Shown here: positions 51,789 to 61,240 of the stretch, in pieces
How positions within the stretch are numbered: position 1 is the first letter of the stretch
Layout of the letters: every line of letters begins with the position of its first letter
Source: Bdellovibrio sp. NC01
GTDB taxonomy: Bacteria > Bdellovibrionota > Bdellovibrionia > Bdellovibrionales > Bdellovibrionaceae
DNA: 64,000 bases
Direction: 5' to 3'
Assembly: GCF_006874625.1 (NCBI RefSeq)
Contig: NZ_CP030034.1
Span: 2,356,001 to 2,420,000 of the forward strand
Notes under the pieces: generated by a model
The model's input: the letters and a program-made list of their open reading frames with translations, nothing else
The model's database searches: none
What the model was told of the DNA's origin: nothing
Made by a program: the position numbers and the translations under genes

Positions 51789-52946
51789 CTACTTAAGTCG
51801 AGCTAATGGATAATAATGGGTCAGAATTTCCTTAAACGTTGCTCCACGAGTTCCCAGAACTCGACTTCCCCACTGGCAAAGCCCGACCCCATGACCGAAG
51901 CCTTTGCCATTGAATAACAATTGCCCCGCTTCGACTTTCAAATCAAAAGCCGTACTACGCAATTCCTGAAAGCCCAAGATCTGACGGAATTCATTCGCAG
52001 AGAAAGACTTGGAAGTTCCGTCATTCAACGCCACACGCACTTCCTGCACGCGATTGTCGGCCTTAGACTTCACCAATACCATGCTGGTGAAGCTTGCAAC
52101 ATTCAGACGTTTCGCCATGTTCTCTTTACTGATTTTGAAATTCCAAATCGAGTGCGGTCCCGTTGGGCAGGAGCTATCCACTGCAACCCCCGCATCAACG
52201 CCACCTTGCCATACATTTTTGGCAGTCGTCGTGCGACCACCACAATCGGAATGATAGAACGCTTTTAGCACATGACGATCAGGGCCGATCAACTTCATGC
52301 CTTCTGTTTCTTTAACGGCTTGAATTGCTTTCTTAAGTTTCAACTCTGCTTCTTCATCACCTAAAACATGACGGAAGACTTGATCCATCACGCTGCTTTC
52401 AACGTGATAAGCGCGATCTTTACGTTCACTCATCACCGCCAAAGTATAAGATCGAATCGCAACCGCTTGTGCTTTCAAAGTTTCAAGTGGCCATGACGAC
52501 GGCATTTCACTTGAAAGAACACCGATCACGTATTCATCCAAAGGCAAAACACCAACAACATCCACTTTTGATGAGCCGCTACTTGAAAGCAAAACTTTAT
52601 CTGGCAATGTTTGCGTACCGATACGCATTGATTCGCCTTGAATAACGAAATACTTTTCCGCAAAAAGATGTTCGTAATCTTGGCTGTTGATTTTTAAACC
52701 CCAAAAGTTCTTACCATCTTTTTGTAACAGACGGATTTCAGCTTGATTGTTCATGGGGATGGAAACTTGTTGAATGGCTTGTGACAGACTTTGGAATTTA
52801 AGACCGACACCAGAAACTTTTATTTTCTTTCCAGCGGTCATTAAGCGAACACGAACAAGATCAGGATGCAGTTGCGCGGATTGAGCGTCCGATAACGACA
52901 AAATAAAAACGCTCAAAAAACCAATAAACGCCCACAAAATTCGCAA
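51789..52946 (-). CDS. SpoIID/LytB-domain protein, exported
   Basis: This 385-residue product has a signal peptide (ILWAFIGFLSVFILSLSDAQSA). The SpoIID domain includes GVLPLDEYVIGVLSSEMPSSW then PLETLKAQAVAIRSYTL, and the closing motif GKGFGHGVGLCQWGSRVLGTRGATFKEILTHYY. In sporulating Firmicutes SpoIID is a lytic transglycosylase acting on denuded glycan strands. Its presence here in a non-sporulating predator points to wall remodelling in self or prey. The conserved Glu region (LSSEMP) is retained. The gene stands 37 bases downstream side of the barrel gene, in the same direction. Confidence 0.92.
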   Translation of the reverse strand: MRILWAFIGFLSVFILSLSDAQSAQLHPDLVRVRLMTAGKKIKVSGVGLKFQSLSQAIQQVSIPMNNQAEIRLLQKDGKNFWGLKINSQDYEHLFAEKYFVIQGESMRIGTQTLPDKVLLSSSGSSKVDVVGVLPLDEYVIGVLSSEMPSSWPLETLKAQAVAIRSYTLAVMSERKDRAYHVESSVMDQVFRHVLGDEEAELKLKKAIQAVKETEGMKLIGPDRHVLKAFYHSDCGGRTTTAKNVWQGGVDAGVAVDSSCPTGPHSIWNFKISKENMAKRLNVASFTSMVLVKSKADNRVQEVRVALNDGTSKSFSANEFRQILGFQELRSTAFDLKVEAGQLLFNGKGFGHGVGLCQWGSRVLGTRGATFKEILTHYYPLARLK

Positions 52947-52989
52947 AATCGCTTCCCCATCCCTAGAGTTTTACCTTAGCTTGCGCTAA

Positions 52990-53025
52990 CGAAAAAAAAG
53001 GCAGAGCGATCCGTGCTCTGCCTTT
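52990..53025 (-). terminator. Intrinsic terminator of the nfeD-slipin operon
   Basis: Minus strand AAAGGCAGAGC - ACGGATC - GCTCTGCCTTT, 11 pairs, then a run of T. It lies after the slipin gene. Confidence 0.92.
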
Positions 53026-53060
53026 AGATATTTAACTAAGATTTTAGAAAGGATGAAAGT

Positions 53061-53810
53061 CTAGTTTTTGTTTTCCAATTGCATGAACGGTTTAACCAAA
53101 TCCATTGGCAATGGGAACAAGATCGTATTCGACTTATCGCCTGCGATCTCTGTCAGAGTCTGCATGTAGGCCAATTGTAATGCAGATGGCGAGCTCGCCA
53201 AAGTTTGTGACGCTTCAGCCAATTTCTGCGCACGCTGCACTTCACCGTCGGCAGAGATCACTTTTGCACGACGCTCACGCTCTGCTTCCGCTTCACGAGC
53301 CATCGCTCTTTGCATTTCTTTTGGAAGATCGATTTGTTTAACTTCAACCATCGTGACCTTTACGCCCCACGCTTCCGTGTGCTTATCAAGAATCGCTTGC
53401 AAGGCTGTATTGATTTTATCACGGTGTTCAAGGACGTCATCCAAAGCATATTGCCCCATCACTGAACGCAATGTCGTTTGTGCCAACTGACTTGTCGCGA
53501 AGTAATAGTCTTCAATACGCGTGATCGCTTCAAGCGGTGACGTCACCTTGAAGTACACAACAGCATTCACTTGCATACTAACGTTATCACGAGTGATCAC
53601 GTCTTGCGGTGGAACATCCATCGCCACTGTACGAGTGTCGATTTTAATCATACGTTCAATGAACGGAATCAATAAAATCAGACCCGGTCCACGCACGCCC
53701 ACGGCACGGCCAAGGCGCAAAACCACGCCACGTTCCCAGTCGTTCAAGATTTTCACCATCGAACTAAATACAATTGCACCAATAATTACTATCGCTATTA
53801 GAAATTCCAT
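53061..53810 (-). CDS. Slipin (stomatin-like SPFH-domain protein)
   Basis: This 249-residue protein has an N-terminal membrane anchor (FLIAIVIIGAIVFSSMV). An SPFH domain follows (ERGVVLRLGRAVGVRGPGLILLIPFIE, DNVSMQVNAVVYFKV, AQTTLRSVMGQYALDDVLEHR), then an oligomerisation helix (REAEAERERRAKVISADGE). It forms ring assemblies in membrane microdomains. The start overlaps the nfeD stop as TAATG, so the pair is made together; NfeD proteases cleave their slipin partners. Confidence 0.95.
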   Translation of the reverse strand: MEFLIAIVIIGAIVFSSMVKILNDWERGVVLRLGRAVGVRGPGLILLIPFIERMIKIDTRTVAMDVPPQDVITRDNVSMQVNAVVYFKVTSPLEAITRIEDYYFATSQLAQTTLRSVMGQYALDDVLEHRDKINTALQAILDKHTEAWGVKVTMVEVKQIDLPKEMQRAMAREAEAERERRAKVISADGEVQRAQKLAEASQTLASSPSALQLAYMQTLTEIAGDKSNTILFPLPMDLVKPFMQLENKN

Positions 53811-55087
53811 TACGGACTCCTTTTATTTCTTTTCACATTTAAAGTTAGACCCTGACGAGCTGTGACCGACACATGATCACCCACTGTCAATGAATCTTCA
53901 GAGACATACTTCCAAGTCTCACCCATGATTTGAATCTGACCACGATGACCGTTGCTTTCGGTCGTCACTACGGTTCCTTCTGCACTTTGCAGATCAGTAT
54001 CCAAATCACGGCGCTTCAACTTAAAAGTGCCAAACGCCAAATAACCTAAACCTAAAACAAAAACTCCAAGGATCAACACGACCGGCGTGATGATCGAATA
54101 CGGCAAGTGATAACCCGTCGTCTGCGGATCATATAAAAACAAACTTCCCACAAACACCGCGATCAGACCACCGATACCCAAAGCGCCAAAACTTGGCAGG
54201 AACAATTCCGCAATCAGGAATGCGATTCCTAGAAGGATCAGCGCAAGTCCTCCCCACATCACATCAAGTTTGTGGAAAGCGACCATTGAAAGCACGATGC
54301 CCAAACCACCAATCACTCCCGGAGCAATCAACCCGGGATGAGTCAACTCGACATACAACAACGCCAAACTGCCCATAAAAAGAATGTAGGCAAATTCAGG
54401 ATCCGCAACGAAACTTAAAACTTTATAGCGCAGATCTGGCTCGAACTCTTGCAGATCGCCCACTTCAACGGTGCTTTCTTTTTTCTCGCCTAAAAGAGTT
54501 TTACGGCCCTGCGCTTGTTTTAAAAATTCCGTTTCATTATTCGCAACAATATCAAGGGCACCTTGTTTCAAGGCTTCTTCACTGCTTAAGGCCTTCGCTT
54601 CCGTCACGATTTCTTTTGAAAACTTCAGATTGCGTTTACGAAGCGTGGTGATGCCATCAAGCCAACTGACAGTGTCATTGATCATTTTATTTCTAAGATC
54701 GTCAGGAATTTTTTCACCACTGCCCAAGATCGGAGTCGCCGCACCGATATTCGTTGCGACCAATCCGCCATTCACGTGACAGGCTTGCAGAATAATGGCC
54801 CCCGCACTGCCCGCGTGACCGCCACTGGGTGTGATCAAACACAAATACGGAATGGGTGACGCTAAAATGCGCGACACGATTAAACGTGTACTTTGCAAAC
54901 TTCCACCCGGAGTATTCACACGCAACAAAATGGACTCGCACTTGTTTTCAAGTGCGCGCTTTTCTGCACGTTCTAAATAATCAGAGGTTGAAGCTGAAAT
55001 CGCTTCGTTAACTGTCAGTGCTAATGTGCAAGTAGCTTTGGCCGTTCCTGCTAGTAACATGATTACTAGTGGAAGAACGAACTTCAA
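53810..55087 (-). CDS. NfeD-family membrane serine protease (stomatin operon partner)
   Basis: This 425-residue protein has a signal peptide and an N-terminal ClpP-like protease domain: RVNTPGGSLQSTRLIVSRI, then GGHAGSAGAIILQACH containing the catalytic Ser, and a Lys further on. Several membrane helices follow and a C-terminal OB/NfeD domain (SAEGTVVTTESNGHRGQIQIMGETWKY). TTG 55087 is proposed as start because it overlaps the upstream TGA and gives a signal peptide (KFVLPLVIMLLAGTAKA); the ATG at 55126 overlaps the preceding gene by 43 bases. It acts on slipin in the membrane. Confidence 0.92.
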   Translation of the reverse strand: MKFVLPLVIMLLAGTAKATCTLALTVNEAISASTSDYLERAEKRALENKCESILLRVNTPGGSLQSTRLIVSRILASPIPYLCLITPSGGHAGSAGAIILQACHVNGGLVATNIGAATPILGSGEKIPDDLRNKMINDTVSWLDGITTLRKRNLKFSKEIVTEAKALSSEEALKQGALDIVANNETEFLKQAQGRKTLLGEKKESTVEVGDLQEFEPDLRYKVLSFVADPEFAYILFMGSLALLYVELTHPGLIAPGVIGGLGIVLSMVAFHKLDVMWGGLALILLGIAFLIAELFLPSFGALGIGGLIAVFVGSLFLYDPQTTGYHLPYSIITPVVLILGVFVLGLGYLAFGTFKLKRRDLDTDLQSAEGTVVTTESNGHRGQIQIMGETWKYVSEDSLTVGDHVSVTARQGLTLNVKRNKRSP

Positions 55088-55593
55088 ATACCCAGCTCGC
55101 GCATAACTTTTTGCAAATCGTTCCATACAACTTTTTTCGCTCCCGCATCCTCAAGCAAATACGCAGGACTGTAAGTTTCAATCCACTTACCAGGCCCTTT
55201 GAAAATCAACTCGCCGATATCTTTTGGGAAAGAACTAAACACAACAACAACTTTGCTTTCACAAATCTTTGCAAGCTCTGACGGCAATTGTGAACGATCA
55301 TCGACCGTGCAATCGAGTTCCAAAACTTGCAGGTTACGCAGCTTCATTGCAGCCTTCATCTTGCCAAAAAGATCTTTCGTTTCTGGCAGGAACAAACTTT
55401 CTTTAGCTTGCGTAAGGATATTTAAAAAGATCAATTCGAAGTGTTGGATGTTTGAAGGACTGAACGAACCTTGCTCAGTAAAGAACTGAGTTTTAGCGGC
55501 TTCGTTTGTAACAACCGGTGCTCCGGCTCCGTCAGAGATCATGACTTTTTGTAAGCCTAAAACCTCTTCAAGATATTGAATGTAATCCTTCAT
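55084..55593 (-). CDS. Degenerate family-4 uracil-DNA-glycosylase-like protein
   Basis: This 169-residue protein ends TYSPAYLLEDAGAKKVVWNDLQKVMRELG. That pattern matches the C-terminus of family-4 UDGs, TYHPAYLLRNPxxKxxxWEDLKKV, with catalytic His replaced by Ser. KVVVVFSSFPKDIGELIF fits the preceding helix. The family-4 [4Fe-4S] cysteines are absent (only two Cys) and the GEGPG active loop is not seen. It is therefore probably catalytically dead and perhaps a nucleic-acid or regulatory module. It is directly upstream of and translationally coupled to nfeD. Confidence 0.68.
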   Translation of the reverse strand: MKDYIQYLEEVLGLQKVMISDGAGAPVVTNEAAKTQFFTEQGSFSPSNIQHFELIFLNILTQAKESLFLPETKDLFGKMKAAMKLRNLQVLELDCTVDDRSQLPSELAKICESKVVVVFSSFPKDIGELIFKGPGKWIETYSPAYLLEDAGAKKVVWNDLQKVMRELGI

Positions 55594-55756
55594 GGGACGA
55601 AGAATACTCTCGTCCTAGACCATAGACTATTAAAACCGGTGTTTAGCGCCCTGCGCTGGAAGGTCTTACAAATGACTCTGTATATAAGGACGCAAAGAAA
55701 TGCCTCAAGTTGAGACAAAAACATCCGATAAGCAATTCAAGCTAGAGGAGGCCACC

Positions 55757-55963
55757 ATGGGAGTTTTCAAATTCAACATCATCCCGACTGAAGAATTTAT
55801 CAAAAGAGAAAGCTTCAAACAGGCTGTCAACAATTGTGAGCTATGTGGTGCCCCTGTTGAATTCAGCTATCGCCAAGATTCAGAAATCTGCGTGCTTGCT
55901 GAAGAAGCAAAATGTCCTGTGTGCGCAAAAGAACGCGAAACAAGTCATCACCGCGTTCACTAA
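55757..55963 (+). CDS. Small zinc-ribbon protein
   Basis: This 68-residue protein has CELC ... CPVC spaced about 31 residues apart (NNCELCGAPVEFSY, AEEAKCPVCAKE), a four-Cys zinc ribbon, and ends HHRVH. ATG 55757 follows AGAGGAGGC. A longer start at 55700, also with AAGGA, adds 19 polar residues and cannot be excluded. The family is not recognised; it may bind nucleic acid or protein. Confidence 0.72.
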   Translation: MGVFKFNIIPTEEFIKRESFKQAVNNCELCGAPVEFSYRQDSEICVLAEEAKCPVCAKERETSHHRVH

Positions 55964-57168
55964 TTTGTAGCTGTTATTTTATTCATGCGGGATTTTGCAA
56001 ATTTATAAAATCCCGTAATCGATAAGCCTACTGCCGCCACAACGAGCGCCTTTGATGTGGAACTAAAGCGCGCGAACGCTCCCCAACTGACGGCCCCTAA
56101 AGCCATCCCTGCATAAAAGACTGCTAAGAAAACTCCCAGCATCGTTGCTTTCAAATGTGATTTTCCCGTGAGCTGTCGGGAACTCATGTTCATCAAGGTC
56201 GCAAGAATCAACCAACCGATCCCAGCAAAAAACATCGCTTCACACATAAACACATAACTCGGTGCTAGGCCCATCAAAAGCAGGCCCACGGCATAAACGA
56301 TATAAGCACCCGATAATGATGAATCCGTTTTGTGTGGTTGCATGATTTTATCTGAATACACAGCGCTGAAACATGCGCCCAAACCTAAGAAGCCTAAAAG
56401 AGAACCATATTGCAAGCTGCTTAAACCCAACTCAACACGACCGCGTGTTGGATACAAAGCCCACAAGGCACTCGCAAAGAAAGTGACGATGAAAATCTCA
56501 ACCCACAACTTCATGTTGTGCAAAGAGAATAAAAATCTCCACTCTGATTGGGACCAATGAATTTCTTTTTTCTGTTCAACGGCTTCTTTAACGGGCCAAC
56601 GCACAAAAAATAAAATCAAACCTAAGAATGACAGAGCATTTAACAAGAACGCCCACTCAGGACCAAAACCGCTTAAGATACCGCCGCCCAAAGTAGGACC
56701 CAACACACGTGTGATGTTAATTCCCATATAATACACCAGCACCGCTTGGGCCTGCGATTCTGTCGGTACAAGATCCGTCAAAACAGATTGAAAGGCTGGA
56801 TTCGTCAAAGCAAAACCCACGCCCATCACCAAGGAAAGAATAAGCAAAGATCCTTCGGTGATCTTTTCTTGCCACACCAAAAACGCAAGAATTCCCGCGG
56901 AAAAAAACATCATTGTCTGAGCAATTAAAAGAATGCGACGACGATGCCCCTGATCTGCGACAAAGCCTGCAGGGATGCTTAAAAAAACGACCGGCAGATT
57001 TGCCGTGAAAGACAAAAGTGAAATCACCAAAGGCGATGTCGACAGATGTGTCATCACCCAACTTGCCGCCACGTCTTGAACCCATGTTCCAAGATTTGAC
57101 AAAAAAGCACAGATCCAAAACGAGCGATAGACTGAAATTTTAAGCGGAGACCAGACTGATTCTTTCAT
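55960..57168 (-). CDS. MFS transporter (MFS_3/EntS-type)
   Basis: This 402-residue protein, 12 helices, has YRSFWICAFLSNLGTWVQDVAASWVM then MTHLSTSPLV, and ADQGHRRRILL (motif A-like). These are typical of the MFS_3 group that includes the enterobactin exporter EntS. Substrate is unknown. ATG 57168 starts the conserved region; an upstream reading to 57243 adds 25 residues with no conserved features. It overlaps the zinc-ribbon gene by four bases in convergence. Confidence 0.88.
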   Translation of the reverse strand: MKESVWSPLKISVYRSFWICAFLSNLGTWVQDVAASWVMTHLSTSPLVISLLSFTANLPVVFLSIPAGFVADQGHRRRILLIAQTMMFFSAGILAFLVWQEKITEGSLLILSLVMGVGFALTNPAFQSVLTDLVPTESQAQAVLVYYMGINITRVLGPTLGGGILSGFGPEWAFLLNALSFLGLILFFVRWPVKEAVEQKKEIHWSQSEWRFLFSLHNMKLWVEIFIVTFFASALWALYPTRGRVELGLSSLQYGSLLGFLGLGACFSAVYSDKIMQPHKTDSSLSGAYIVYAVGLLLMGLAPSYVFMCEAMFFAGIGWLILATLMNMSSRQLTGKSHLKATMLGVFLAVFYAGMALGAVSWGAFARFSSTSKALVVAAVGLSITGFYKFAKSRMNKITATN

Positions 57169-57255
57169 GACAAGAAAAGCATACAGTGGATTTACTTTGC
57201 GACCAACTTGTTCTTCTAGAAAAATAAATTCATCAGCCCACACAAGGAGAGGTCT

Positions 57256-57777
57256 ATGAAAGCGTCTATAAAAGCTTGGATACTCACACTAGCCACTTTT
57301 TTGATTTCACTTTCAACATTTGCAAACGAAGCAAAGTTCGAACTCGTCTCCGCGGATGGAGTTTTAACTCCGCTGCAAATACAGGGTCTGCCGGAACCTC
57401 TTCCTGATGATGGCAACAGTCCTGAACCACAGAAACCTCATGACCCTCGACCACCACAATATCCAGGTAATCCAAATCCGGGGAATCAGTACTACAATTA
57501 TAACTTCGGCCAAGTGCCCGTGAACTCTGTGCGTTCGGCAAATTTCTATTTACGAAGCACGGGATCAGGAAATTTGTATCTGAATAGAATTGATTTATAC
57601 GGCCAAGGTTTTTACGGCAACGCCAACTGCCCACATGTTTTGCCTCCAGGCTATCAATGCAACGTTTGGGTGCAATTCCGCCCATGGTATCAAGGCAGCT
57701 ATAGTGGCCAATTGATTTTCAGAACAAGTGCCGGAAACTTTATCGTGAACCTTTATGGTTGGGGCACACGTTGGTAG
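57256..57777 (+). CDS. Exported ASH/Ig-like beta-domain protein
   Basis: This 173-residue product has a signal peptide ending TFA-NEA (residue 24). A Pro-rich linker (QKPHDPRPPQYPGNPNPGN) leads to a C-terminal beta domain: FGQVPVNSVRSANFYLRSTG, CPHVLPPGYQCNVWVQFRPWYQGSYSGQLIF. It matches the ASH (ASPM-SPD2-Hydin) pattern found in many exported bacterial proteins. One disulfide is likely. AAGGAGAGG precedes the ATG. It may be an adhesive or structural surface module. Confidence 0.78.
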   Translation: MKASIKAWILTLATFLISLSTFANEAKFELVSADGVLTPLQIQGLPEPLPDDGNSPEPQKPHDPRPPQYPGNPNPGNQYYNYNFGQVPVNSVRSANFYLRSTGSGNLYLNRIDLYGQGFYGNANCPHVLPPGYQCNVWVQFRPWYQGSYSGQLIFRTSAGNFIVNLYGWGTRW

Positions 57778-57791
57778 GTCGCTTTCGCGAC

Positions 57792-59354
57792 CTATTTCAA
57801 ACGACGTAGAATTTTTTGTAAGAAGCTATGAGCTTGCTCGACTTTCAAAGCATAACCCAAAGAGAAATAGAGCAAGCCATAGATCGCAACTGCAATCACC
57901 GCTTTGATAATCACATGCATATGCTCTGGCAAAATAAAATGCGCAATCGCCGCTGGAATTCCCGCACTAACTAAAGCAATCGCCCAAACTTTCAATTGGA
58001 AAGTAAATGGCAAGCCCGTCTGACCGATTTTCTTATTCAAAGCTTTTCTTAAGAAAAAGAACTCAATCCAACCAGCAAGACCTGCTGACGCCGTCAACCC
58101 CGGAGTCCCCCATGAAGCTTCAAGCCCCATGGCTTTCGGCAAATAAAAACCAAACAGAATTCCCAACGCAGTTGTTGCAACCACACGTACGATCGCAAAC
58201 TTTAACGGCGTTCGTGTATCTTTCAAAGAATAAAAAGTCGACGAATACAACCGACCTAGTGTCGACGCCAATAAGCCCACCGTCGAACCGATCAATACCA
58301 ACCACACAGTGCGCGTGCTATTTGCATCGAACTGGCCTGTTTGGAAAACAGCACCAACGATCAAATCACCCAACAATAAAAACGCAACTACCGAAGGAAT
58401 GATAAAAAACGCGATTTGCTGAAGACCACGATTTAAGCGTTCGTTCAAATAACCACGGATTTCCTCTTCACTGCCCGTCGCTTGCGACATCGTTGGCAAT
58501 TCTGCCGCGGACACACTCATCCCAAAAAGACTGACCGGTAAAAGATAAAGGGTCTGCGCATAGGCCAAAGACGAAACCGCACCCGTGGGTAATAGTGATG
58601 CCAACATATTATCGATGTAAGCACTGACTTGCACCACACCACGAGAAACCACCACCGGTACAAAGTTTCTGACAATCGTTCTAACGCTGGATAATTTCAC
58701 ATCCAGTGAAGGAATGATTTTTTTTCCTAAACGCAAAGCCGATGGCAATTGCACAAAGAATTGCAAGAAGCTTCCCGCAACCAAACCCCAAGAAACTGTT
58801 AACGCTAAATCAAATTGAACTTGTTTGCTTCCCCAAATCCATAACGTCACGATGATCGTCAAATTCCAGATTACCGGGGCCACGTAAGAAAGGAAAAACT
58901 TTTTATGAGAATTCAAAATCCCCAAACACCAAGCCGACATCACCAAGAAGCCCGTGCCTGGGAAAAGAATTTGTACGATCTTGATAGTTAGAAGACGTTT
59001 TTCACCAACGAAACCCGGTGCGATCAAATCAATCAATGCCGGCGTTGCGAAGACTCCGCCTAAAACCAAGAACGACGTCATCACGAATAACAAGCTACCA
59101 ATAACAGAGGCCACCTTTGCGGCTTCCTCTTCATGTTTTTTTGCTAGAAGCTGGGCATAAACTGGGATGAAGCTTGCAGAAAGAACGCCTTCACCGAAAA
59201 GATTCTGTAAGAAGTTGGGAATTTTAAGAGCCGCTTTGAAAGCGTCCCCGGCATCAGAGTTACCAAAGTAGTGAGCAAATACGCGCTCTCGGACAAGGCC
59301 TGCAATACGACTAAAAAATATTCCCAATCCAACTAACAGCGCGTGGTTTCTCAT
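57792..59354 (-). CDS. murJ: Lipid II flippase MurJ (MviN)
   Basis: This 520-residue, 14-helix inner-membrane protein flips lipid II for peptidoglycan synthesis. Family markers: GIFFSRIAGLVRERVFAHYFG, DAFKAALKIPNFLQNLFGEGVLSASFIPVYA, and LGRLYSSTFYSLKDTRTPLK. Length matches MurJ. Its start overlaps the uvrC stop by four bases, so it is translated from the same message as uvrBC, an unusual coupling of wall synthesis and DNA repair. Confidence 0.95.
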   Translation of the reverse strand: MRNHALLVGLGIFFSRIAGLVRERVFAHYFGNSDAGDAFKAALKIPNFLQNLFGEGVLSASFIPVYAQLLAKKHEEEAAKVASVIGSLLFVMTSFLVLGGVFATPALIDLIAPGFVGEKRLLTIKIVQILFPGTGFLVMSAWCLGILNSHKKFFLSYVAPVIWNLTIIVTLWIWGSKQVQFDLALTVSWGLVAGSFLQFFVQLPSALRLGKKIIPSLDVKLSSVRTIVRNFVPVVVSRGVVQVSAYIDNMLASLLPTGAVSSLAYAQTLYLLPVSLFGMSVSAAELPTMSQATGSEEEIRGYLNERLNRGLQQIAFFIIPSVVAFLLLGDLIVGAVFQTGQFDANSTRTVWLVLIGSTVGLLASTLGRLYSSTFYSLKDTRTPLKFAIVRVVATTALGILFGFYLPKAMGLEASWGTPGLTASAGLAGWIEFFFLRKALNKKIGQTGLPFTFQLKVWAIALVSAGIPAAIAHFILPEHMHVIIKAVIAVAIYGLLYFSLGYALKVEQAHSFLQKILRRLK

Positions 59355-61240
59355 TCTGCTTCTATCTCTTCTTCTTCAGAATCGTTCAATTGCAGGATGA
59401 TACGTTCTGCAAGAACTCGATTGAATCCTTTCAGCTTGGCGATATCTCCTGGCTCGGCCATTCTGATTTCATCAATAGAGTTGTACTGAGTCAAAAGAGT
59501 TTTCTTTCTTTTTTCACCCAGGCCGACAACGTAATCCAATTCACTTTCAATCGACGTGTTTTCACGCAGCTTACGATGATAAGTGATCGCGAAACGATGG
59601 GCTTCGTCACGAATACCCGTCAGGATATAGAACGCCTCGGAGTTATTTTTAAACACCACAGGGTTTTGACGCCCCGGAAGGAAGAAGCGCTCTTCTGTCG
59701 ACTCGACTTCCTGCTTTTGGAAATCGCTTTCAGTACGAGCTTTCGCTAAGCCGACAACTGGGATGTCTTTTCGCCCGATCTCTTCCAAAATTTTGATGGC
59801 TTGAGACAACTGCCCTTTACCACCGTCGATCACGATCAAATTTGGATCCTCGTATTCAGTATGTTTGAAGCGACGAGATAGAACTTCGTACATGGACGCG
59901 AAGTCATTGATACCTTCAACCGTTTTAATTTTATAACGGCGGTAGTGCTCCTTCGCAGGAACACCTTCTTCAAAGACAACTTGTGAAGCCACCGTTTCCG
60001 CACCTTGGAACGTCGAAATATCGTAACATTCGATACGGCGAGGCATATCTGGCAGACCTAATTTTTCTTTGATCTCTTCCAAACCACGAAGTTTTTCTTC
60101 CGATTTAGAAACATGTTTTAACAAATGAGCCTTGGCATTTTCGTTAGCCATATCAACTAAGTTACGACCACGCTCATCCGTTGCAAAGCGCACCGTTACT
60201 TTATGGTCAGAACGTTCTTTAAGAACTTCTTCCATCAACTTGCTTAAATCGGAACCAATATCCAAAGGCAAAAGCACTTCATCTGGAATGAAGTTATCGT
60301 CATAGTATTGATTCATGAAATCGACCAGCCACTCGCGGTGATCTTCAGCCGGGTCGTTGGGATCAAAGTGCGGTAAGAAATGCGGTCTTGTACCGATCAC
60401 TCTTCCCGCGCGAACGTGAACAGTTTCAATCAGACAACCACGTTCATCACCATAGAAGCCGACAGCATCTTGGTCTTTTTCAGTCGTATCGTTAATCACC
60501 GACTGCTTTTGTAAAATAGCTTTGATAGATTCAATCGAATCACGTAGACGGGCCGCCACTTCGAATTTTTCTTCGTCAGCCGCCGCCATCATCTTTTCTT
60601 TCATCGTTTTGATGACTTTTTTGTTCTGCCCTTTAAGGAAGAGCTTCGCGCCTTCAACTTCCTGTTTGTACTCTTCTTGCCCGACATACTTCACACACGG
60701 TGCCGTACAACGACCAATTTGATAAGTCATACAAGGACGAGTACGCGTCTTAAACATGACATCAGTACAATCACGAATCTTAAAGGTACGATTTAAAAAA
60801 CGAATCGTGCCTTGCACGGCAAAACCCGAAGTGTACGGACCGAAATACAACGAACCGTCTTTTTTCACCTTACGCGCCAAATACAAACGCGGAAATTCTT
60901 CCGACCAGCTAAAACGAATGTACGGATAAGCTTTATCATCACGCAGGCGAATGTTGTATTTGGGACGGTGTTTTTTAATCAACGAAGCTTCAAGCAGGAA
61001 CGCTTCGACTTCGGTTTTCGTAAGAATATATTCAACTTCAAGAATATTCTGAACAAGCAGACGAGTTTTTGGCGAATGGTCTTTACTGTCAATAAAATAA
61101 CTGCGCACGCGGTTACGAAGCGCTTTCGCTTTACCAACATAAATAATTTTATCGCCAGCGCCTTTCATCAAGTAGACGCCGGGTAAAAGAGGAAACTCTT
61201 TTACCTTATCGCGAATTTCCTCGAACCTACTTGAGGCCAT
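59351..61240 (-). CDS. uvrC: Excinuclease ABC subunit UvrC
   Basis: This 629-residue nuclease makes the dual incisions of nucleotide excision repair. Domains: N-terminal GIY-YIG ([31 protein letters not shown]), Cys-rich segment ([25 protein letters not shown]), UVR motif ([15 protein letters not shown]), RNase H-like domain ([21 protein letters not shown]), and C-terminal HhH ([15 protein letters not shown]). Its start overlaps the uvrB stop by 14 bases. Confidence 0.97.
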   Translation of the reverse strand: MASSRFEEIRDKVKEFPLLPGVYLMKGAGDKIIYVGKAKALRNRVRSYFIDSKDHSPKTRLLVQNILEVEYILTKTEVEAFLLEASLIKKHRPKYNIRLRDDKAYPYIRFSWSEEFPRLYLARKVKKDGSLYFGPYTSGFAVQGTIRFLNRTFKIRDCTDVMFKTRTRPCMTYQIGRCTAPCVKYVGQEEYKQEVEGAKLFLKGQNKKVIKTMKEKMMAAADEEKFEVAARLRDSIESIKAILQKQSVINDTTEKDQDAVGFYGDERGCLIETVHVRAGRVIGTRPHFLPHFDPNDPAEDHREWLVDFMNQYYDDNFIPDEVLLPLDIGSDLSKLMEEVLKERSDHKVTVRFATDERGRNLVDMANENAKAHLLKHVSKSEEKLRGLEEIKEKLGLPDMPRRIECYDISTFQGAETVASQVVFEEGVPAKEHYRRYKIKTVEGINDFASMYEVLSRRFKHTEYEDPNLIVIDGGKGQLSQAIKILEEIGRKDIPVVGLAKARTESDFQKQEVESTEERFFLPGRQNPVVFKNNSEAFYILTGIRDEAHRFAITYHRKLRENTSIESELDYVVGLGEKRKKTLLTQYNSIDEIRMAEPGDIAKLKGFNRVLAERIILQLNDSEEEEIEAE

